Below are positions 57,201 through 64,000 of a DNA stretch of 64,000 nt, piece after piece; position 1 is the stretch's first letter, and each line of letters opens with the position of its first letter. The DNA lies in contig OZ018323.1 in the NCBI GenBank assembly GCA_963969495.1, forward strand, positions 82,903,332-82,967,331, in the 5' to 3' direction. Origin of the DNA: Ceratothoa steindachneri. Its lineage: Eukaryota > Arthropoda > Malacostraca > Isopoda > Cymothoidae. The notes beneath the pieces were generated by a model. It did not search any database. It saw nothing but the letters and a program-made list of their open reading frames with translations, and was not told where the DNA came from. A program made the translations under genes and the position numbers.

Positions 57201-60050
57201 GTCCGCCGTCCTCCAGTCCTCTGGTACTTCCTCAGTTTTAACGATTCGTTAAAGATCGCAATAAGTTGTGTAGCAGCCTTACCGCTTGCTTAACGAAGGA
57301 CTCTAGGGTTAAGGTTCTTTATTCTAGCCTCCACCTCCTCATCGTCTAATATTATCTCGCTTAGGTTTTCCCCTTCATTGAGATACATCCCCGGCATCTG
57401 GGTGAGACCATCTTCTTCCATGGTAAACACAGGGGTGAATTAGTCGTTAAACACGTCATCTCTTAGAGGGCCTATGCGCTGGCGAACCGGTTTGTACCTA
57501 TTTACGTGCAGGAAGAATTCCTTCGGATTTTGTTTGCAGAGGGACGCGACCCGAAGTTCCTCATTACGTTTAGCTTATCTTACCAGTTTTAACAGTTCTG
57601 ATATTTTGTTTATATTGCATGAGACTTTCGTTGCTACCACTACCTCTCCATTTAGCGTAGCTGTTTTTTCTTTTGCAAATTGCTGAGCTAATGCTGCGAT
57701 TAAACCATTTAGGATGAATGGATTTTTCATTTACCTCTTGTTGGGAAACAAACCTGGACTGCTAGTTCATAAAGCGGTTTTTGAATCTCAGCCAGTTGGC
57801 TGAGTCACTTTCGCCACTTACAGGTTCCAGTCGTCTTATCGCATCTCGTAGACCGTTGAAGTAAGCGCGGCGGTAATCGGGTTTGTAAACAGCATCGCAA
57901 GAGGGACTGCCGCACGGAGTGCGTATGGTGAATAAGACTGTTCGGTGATGGCTACCACCTAGACATTCACCCACGTTCAGTCCAAAGACCATGTCATCCT
58001 CAGTAGTGAACACCAAGTCCAACAAGTTGTCACCTCTCATTGGCTCTTCGACCCACTGTGTCAAAATGTTATTGTCAGCGAAGTCAATGAGTCGTCTCCT
58101 CTCACCATCGCACGATCTATCACCCCAGTCAACTCCACGACAGTTAAAATCGACCCTAATCAAGCTTCGGAGATTTTCCACCAACTCGGCAAGTTTAGCG
58201 TACCGGTTCGGTCCGCTTCCTCGGGCTGCCTTTGCGGCCTGTATACCACCACGAGTCGGTATGGGGAGCTGCCAAGATTTATGTCTACTCCTAGGATCTT
58301 GTAGACACTTCTAACATTGCAATTAACTACGGGAAAGCAGTTATGGACGTATAATAATGATTTGCCGCCACCTTCTCGATTGGGTCTATCGTGGCAGATT
58401 TCTCGATACCCCCTCCGCTCGAGGTGAGTTGGGTTCACCAGTGACGGGGGCCTCCACGCCTTCCTCTCCTGATCCTAACCCTGTTCTATTCCCCAAGCGC
58501 TCTACCGGTAATGCTCGTGTCGCTCTCATCAGCCAGAAGGCGTTTTGGTCGATGAGATCAGCTAGAACTCTCTTACTTGGCTACTGAAGTGGACACCATA
58601 CTCTGTCTACAGGTCGTCACATCCAAAGAACCGATCAAACGGATCCAAGAATTTGGCGCCTATCATCGCACATAGGTGCCCTAATCTCTCATATATACCC
58701 AGAAGTTTGCTAGTTGCGTGCACATTCGCAAACTTTCGGCGTACAATCCCTATTAACAATCTCTGGTCGGTCTTAGCACGAAGATCATCCGCAATCAACA
58801 TTGCATTCATTAGGATGGCTTCGGTGTTACCGACCCCTCCTTTTCTGAGAAAGAGATCGTTTCCACTCACCATCGAGACGAGTACACAGTTCCTGGAGGG
58901 AATCTTCACCTTCTCGACCTCCCTCTCGAGTGCCTTGTTGCCCCGACTCGGACAGCATCAAACCTCCTATTTATATCCAAAACCTTCTCCAAGGTGACTC
59001 TCTAGGCCTCGCGCCTGAGAGTCCCCTACCACAACGCCTTGCACTTCCCCATTTGCCCGCAGCGCAAATAAGTTCAAATGCGTTGCTTTCTCCCCTTGTA
59101 GTCCCGGAGCCCGACTTACTATTCATCTCTGTTCCCCCCAATGTTGTCGTCGAATCTTCCATGGTTGCTGCAGCAACTCCCTTTCCTTGCCCTTTCTTTT
59201 ACCTTTTCCTCTCCCTTTTCTTCTTGCTTAAATCAGGCCGACTAGGCGTTGCGACCCGGTTGCCACTACCTATATCCCAGGCCAAAGTGGTGGTTTCCTC
59301 CTCTGTGCCCACGATAGGTATCGCCGATTCCCCTGTGCCTGATTCAGCAACTCCTCTTCCCTCCCTATTTTTCCATATTTCTTCTTATCGCTTACAATAG
59401 CCCTACCAGAGGCAGCAAACTGGTTCCCAGCATCTTTCCCCTCAGACTGCGCTGGGCCCCTGCCGGAAGAAGCCGATGAAGCCACAACTTTAGCATAACT
59501 GGCTTCGAAGTTTCTCCCGTCATTCTCTATAGTAGTCCTCAAGGGATCTTTAGGGAGAATACTAACTTGATTGAGGTCCTACCCCCCGCACTGTAACCCA
59601 TTAACGCTTCTACTCCGTTCTTTTCGTCCTACCTCGCACTTTGACACTTTTCCTGCCTTTACTTTCTTCGTCTCTCACTCCCCAGAGCAAGCTATACCAA
59701 CCTTTTCCTGCCCAGAATTCCTATGATTATTTACTTCCCCCTTATCTATCTCTGTATCTCTCCTACGGTCTCTCGCACTTCCACCCGTGGAAGTCGCCGT
59801 CGCCCTCACGTGGCTAAAGCGGCTGACCTCCTCCCAAAGTTGACCGACCCGGTTTTTCAGTTCCGTCAACTCTCAGAAGCAATTTTCCTCTAAGTACCCC
59901 CACGTGATCCTTCACAACGGTCATTTCGCGATGATGTTGTTGCTCCACATCCCTGAGCTTTCTCTCCATTCTCAATTCAATTTGACAAAACATACAAATG
60001 CTATCTCTAGTAATATCTCTAAAATTCCCCTCTCTGAAATCGATGCATCA
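54250..60050 (-). mobile_element. CR1-like LINE, near full length, split by CR1 copy 2
   Basis: Minus strand. ORF1-like region 60050-58600: [24 protein letters not shown] and [19 protein letters not shown] (coiled coil), then GNTEAILMNAMLIADDLRAK, RKFANVHATSKLLGIYERL. ORF2 endonuclease: MNPTHLERRGYREICHDRPN, GGGKSLLYVHN, VVVYRPQRQPEE, RVDFNCRGVDWGDRSCDGE, GDNLLDLVFTTEDD (58438-57990). RT: DSQHGFRRNRSSLTSLLEFFHG, ILYLNFPNAFDKVLH, GVPQSSVLGPLLFIIYIND and intact FADD (~56690), NLNKCKVMHIGYANP, CLVRPHLEYSVQFGSPAV. The end breaks at 55980 in FATWNRLPVKV and resumes at 54385 with NSSSIEQVKSRLNDVIHEYVKN. Several stops and frameshifts. Confidence 0.88.
54386..55979 (+). mobile_element. CR1-like LINE, copy 2 (5'-truncated)
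   Basis: Same subfamily as copy 1 (15070-17472) and very similar to it, but truncated further, starting in the RT (DLKTNKSPGPDEFLPK). RT blocks: FKKGDRNQPSNYRPISL, SQHGFRRQRSC, VVYLDFQKAFDEVPH, VTSGVPQGSALGPLLF, KFADDAKLG (catalytic pair intact), LVRPHLEYDVQFWSP. Lesions: TGA at 54954-54956, at exactly the same place as in copy 1, and an extra T near 55745 that shifts frame before the stop. The 3' end carries two CTTGTTACTC-type units. Inserted in the opposite orientation into the 3' coding end of the LINE at 54250-60050. Confidence 0.94.
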
Positions 60051-60051
60051 A

Positions 60052-60330
<279 letters not shown>

Positions 60331-60569
60331 TTATATTTCTTTGTAGGTTGCTGAATAACTTTAGTACTGCGGTTATTGTAGTATTTAATTATTATTCGTG
60401 GTCATCTCCTGTAAGATCTCAGTACTCCTGATCTGTGTTACCCTTTTCACACACCTCCTCTATCAGCCAGCATAAGCCTGAACGTGGTAGATGCTTGCTA
60501 GTTTTACACGCCAACCACAACTGACCGATCGTTTTCGGTCGTACAAATAAAGGATGCGTTCACTTTTCC

Positions 60570-60645
<76 letters not shown>

Positions 60646-61418
60646 TGAAATTTTTTTTATAAAAATTGGCAATGAAAGGTAAATTAGTGATATAAGTTAT
60701 TAAAATGTTATATCGAGCGGCACGAATCCACTTCTTATTTTGTCGGGTAAGCCTGGCTTTGTTTGGTCAAAGATTCGTAATGGCTTAGCCTATAGATCGT
60801 TCTTATTCTATTCACCCACTAGCTTGCTTCGACACTCAGCCTACGTACTCTTTTCACGATATAAACTCTATAGCATTCAGCTCTAATTTGTTTGAAAAAG
60901 AGCCTATTTTATGTAAGCATTTGACAATGGAGCAACGAAAAAGTGTTTGAAATGGTATTCAAAATTTGACAATGTGGCCGAAGTCCAATGGCAAATAGAT
61001 CTGAAATTTTGGTGCAAAGCTACTGGCATATTTCTTTATTCCAAGCCTCCATTTTAGGCAGATGCTACAGCTCAAGATATGTCTAAGCAAAAGATCTAGA
61101 CCATACAAATCTAGTGGGAGCGACGAAAATTCCGTTTAGTGTTGCAAAGATTTACTCAAACACCACAGAAATCAGTTAGGCAATTTCCCCAAGAGAGTGA
61201 GAGCAACAAATCAGGTGTTCACCCTATTTTGCATATCAATATGAATATAAGAGTGAACTAATGAGGAATAAATAGCAATACATTAAATATGCCTCACACA
61301 ATCAACAAGAATTAACCACATACAAAATTTGGCAAAACATCTAACATCAACAACATAAAACAGATAAGTCAATGAAGCTCTATGAAAATTACAGCATCAC
61401 CAAACTGAAACAGAAAGT
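60331..61418. other. no gene recognised; (TA)n inside
   Basis: 60573-60642 is a (TA)n array. The part 60890-61418 probably includes the 3' region of the Tc1-like element but no terminal repeat was found. Confidence 0.45.
60573..60642. repeat. (TA)n array
   Basis: About 35 TA dinucleotides. Confidence 0.95.
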
Positions 61419-62189
61419 TCAGTAGCGTGGCGAAAGTCCCTTGGCAGTGACGAGAGCATTTATTCTTCGAAGCATGTTCTCCACGAGGGAACGACACTTG
61501 AGAGCTGTGATGCTGGTCCAGTTCTCTTTATTGACTCTATTCAATAGCTCATTGTAGGCTTGCTGATGACGTCTTACTGCCTCTTTCAAGTCCGGCCAGA
61601 GGTTCTCCAGTTGATTCATATCGGGAGAATATGTCCAGTCCATTACCGTGATACTGATATACCGGAACCAATGTATGGTGGACCCAGACTTGTGACATGG
61701 GGCATTATCCTGCTGGAAAATCACATTCCGAGCATTTATGGGAAGGTCTCGGGCTGATAGTAGCGTGCAATGTCTCATGACTGCTTGGTACTTTTCTAAA
61801 TTCATGGTGCCATCACAAATGGTAATCCAACCAACCCCTGAACTTGTCATACTGCTCCATATCATTTCAGAACGGCCAGCATGTTTTATTCCTAGCACTA
61901 TGCATTCTCGATTCCACTGGTACCCTGGTCTTCTGCGGACTATAACGTTGCCTGGGTTCGAGAACAACTAGAACGTGAATTTGTCGGACCATAAGACAGG
62001 TACCCACTTAGGCATGGTCCAGTTGAGGGGGGCACGTGCAAAAAAACAGTCGACAATGCTTCTAATGAAGGCTGATCGGTCGTTTCTGCTGGGTTTTACA
62101 GGACTAGGCCTAGTGCAAGCAGTCGTTGACAGACTGTCCTGACGCGAAGAACGCTGAATTCTATCGGTTCGAAATCCACCTATTTTCAA
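61419..62189 (-). pseudogene. Tc1-like transposase remnant B
   Basis: Minus strand, one frame broken only by a TAG at 61968-61970. N-terminal DNA-binding part is missing. Blocks: APLNWTMPKWVPVLWSDKFTF (first catalytic Asp, normally FSDESKF), VIVRRRPGYQWN, ECIVLGIKHAGRSEMIWSSMTSSGVG (normally VKHGGGSVMVWGCMSxxGxG), NVIFQQDNAPCHKS (second Asp), WTYSPDMNQLENLWPDLKEAVRR (normally SPDLNPIENLW, catalytic Glu kept), ending at 61419. All three catalytic residues are present, so apart from truncation and one stop it is the best preserved DDE gene of the window. Tc1 group (DDE), unlike the mariners (DDD). Confidence 0.9.
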
Positions 62190-62345
62190 TTTCTTTAAGG
62201 GGCAGAAAGAGTTTAAATTATTTTATTTCGTTTGCTATCACTCTCTTCCTACTTTCTCAATCTATTTTTGAGCCTGGTTTGTTCTTATAGAATAGGCAAT
62301 CATCACTTGTGGATCATTCCTTCCTTAGTTGCTATATGTTATTAA

Positions 62346-62403
<58 letters not shown>

Positions 62404-64000
62404 ATATAAATATAAGCCATGGCTTCGCAACTACCCCTCTAGGAGGAGAGCTTGCGCTTCGCTCGCTACTGTTAAGAGCCTTAACAAAAAAAGTAACTAT
62501 AGCATAGTTAGATGAAACGGGAGGCCCGCCTCTCACTTTCATATTTAGGGAAAAAAACATTTGCATATAATTAGATAGACAGATAGATAATAGATAGGGA
62601 GATAAGAATTAAATGCTTAGCAGTTCACAAAGTTTACATTTTGTTTTCAAAGCTGTTTTTTTCAGCTGTTGTTTTCAGCTGTTTTTTTATATCCAACCCT
62701 CTCATATGTGCTAAAACACTATCATAGATTTTTCGACCGTAAATGATACAACAGCAGAATTCGCCCATCTAAGCAGTCCAAACCAAAACACTGCTGAAAA
62801 GCTCAGATGTTCTTTATATCCAATTCTTTAATTTTTATCAGATTTTGTAATTAATTTTTTCACCGTCAATTATATTACTGTAAAATCTTCCATGTAAGCA
62901 GCTAAACCAAAAAAGGCTTAGGAATCTGTTATAGGATAAAAAATTCCTTCTGTTCATCGGTGCCACCCACTTGTAAGATAGGTTAGGAAAATATGTATCC
63001 GGCCCACTGGTCGTAAAAGTAGCAAATAAACAGGCAGTGTTGGAAAGTGACCTGCCCTCCTTAGGTTAGTATTGGTACACTCGCTTAAAAAAACTGTGAA
63101 AACTCTTTCCACATAATATAGGATTGGGAGACTTGCATTAAATTAGCCAATAGCTCCTCATAAGTAGTATCGTATTACTAAACCCCTTGTGAGGTGAGCC
63201 CTACATCCTTTCATATACAACCATTGTAAACCTTAGATCAGCACGCAGTCTCAGCAAATCTTATATTTTGAGTATATCTAAAACCATACAGCTCCTTTTG
63301 CTCTCCTCCACTGCATCGTACCAGGTCTTGAAAGACGGACAAGCAAAACGTTGTTGCCACTCAGGGTAAAACAAGCATTACGTTGAGTTGCTGTGACCAC
63401 TTAGGGTCACACGCTCTTCTTCTACGATCAAATCCCTTACAAGAATCATCCCTCAACGTCAGATTGCACCGTGTACCAAACTACCAGGCAGTCCTTTCTT
63501 ACAAAGAAGGATTCAGTTACGCCGACTGCCCGATCTCACTAACTGCGTGCCCCATCTACCGCCTTAGGATCATTGGCGCTAGAGCCATAGTTACAAGGAT
63601 AGAAAGGAGCACAATCAACACTGGCGATCTTGCCAGGATCACAACTGTGAGTTGCTAGCTCAGAACACTTTGTAGGGCTACATCTCTGAAGCCATCGTGG
63701 GACATAGATGCCTTCTACCATAGCACGGCACTAGTGCGGACTGCGAGACACCTTCAAAAGAATCTCTAAGGCCTGAAGATTATCAAAATCAAATTATCAC
63801 GAAACCACAGTAATTGAATACGTCGAGAAAACAACGCAACCTGCAAGTACGACCTTTGGGCGTAAGGGGCATTTAGGATGTTAGCTTTATTTTGTGTTGG
63901 CACCTTAATATTTCATATGGACGAAAGACTTTTAATTTACTTTTCAATTATTAATGAATTTATACGAAGTAATATTTGGTTTAGACTGTAATTAAGATCA
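62190..64000. other. no gene recognised; (TA)n inside
   Basis: 62348-62402 is a (TA)n array; 62570-62600 has GATA repeats. 63380-63720 is GC-richer with overlapping 60-91 codon frames on both strands but no motif. It may be part of another repeat cut by the window end. Confidence 0.45.
62348..62402. repeat. (TA)n array
   Basis: About 27 TA dinucleotides. Confidence 0.95.

Noticed and set aside
63383..63721. Possible gene at the right edge (91-codon plus frame, 60-codon minus frame)
   Set aside because: No recognisable motif and overlapping frames on both strands; left as unassigned.

Overview
The window looks like repeat-dominated, AT-rich animal DNA. I find no intact single-copy host gene, no tRNA or rRNA gene, no CRISPR array and no bacterial-style operon. 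Nearly everything recognisable is transposable-element sequence in several age layers, separated by long (TA)n arrays and a few minisatellites. The mix (CR1-like and Jockey-like LINEs, Penelope-like elements with GIY-YIG domains, mariner and Tc1 transposons, a Ty3/Gypsy-like element) fits an invertebrate. Two long reading frames (38.2-40.9 kb and 42.9-44.6 kb) resemble multicopy uncharacterised families that I associate mainly with arthropods and cnidarians. My best guess is an arthropod, perhaps a crustacean, but the species cannot be told from this sequence.

Layout. 0.1-4.6 kb: remnants of a mariner, a LINE and a Penelope-like element (PLE), all on the minus strand. 5.49-11.44 kb: one complete insertion of a Ty3/Gypsy-like LTR retrotransposon on the minus strand, with two ~1.4 kb LTRs and a 5-bp target duplication (ATATT). 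Its gag-protease frame is open, but the catalytic core of reverse transcriptase and all of integrase are missing. 11.5-14.9 kb: AT-rich tandem repeats and a PLE scrap. 15.07-17.47 kb: CR1-like LINE copy 1. 18.1-23.3 kb: PLE pieces and a ~330-bp (TA)n array. 23.4-24.6 and 30.4-31.6 kb: two mariner elements sitting inside (TA)n arrays. 26.4-28.7 kb: Jockey-like LINE. 32.0-34.9 kb: an inverted pair of PLE-type tails, a Tc1 remnant and a LINE RNase H domain.

36-45 kb is the most interesting part. A Jockey-like LINE on the minus strand is split by a 4,028-bp DNA transposon (37381-41408) with perfect 35-bp terminal inverted repeats. This transposon carries a two-exon gene whose 718-bp intron has canonical splice signals, and the intron itself holds a 165-bp TA-flanked MITE. 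Next to it (42.9-44.6 kb) lies a decayed copy of another multicopy family. 46.84-47.79 kb is a minisatellite of exactly 29 copies of a 33-bp unit. 48.4-49.2 kb: truncated mariner. 50.2-53.8 kb: old CR1-like LINE interrupted by a solo LTR (51393-52523, target duplication TATAC). 54.25-60.05 kb: another CR1-like LINE on the minus strand, interrupted by CR1 copy 2 (54386-55979). 61.4-62.2 kb: Tc1-like transposase remnant.

How the parts relate. The layout records successive nesting: DNA transposon into LINE, MITE into the transposon intron, young CR1 into older CR1, solo LTR into old CR1, mariners into the (TA)n tails of PLE-like elements. Many (TA)n arrays lie on the 3' side of a PLE-type tail and so look like parts of retroelements rather than free microsatellites. 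All element calls rest on reading translated motifs by eye; family names finer than superfamily are inference.
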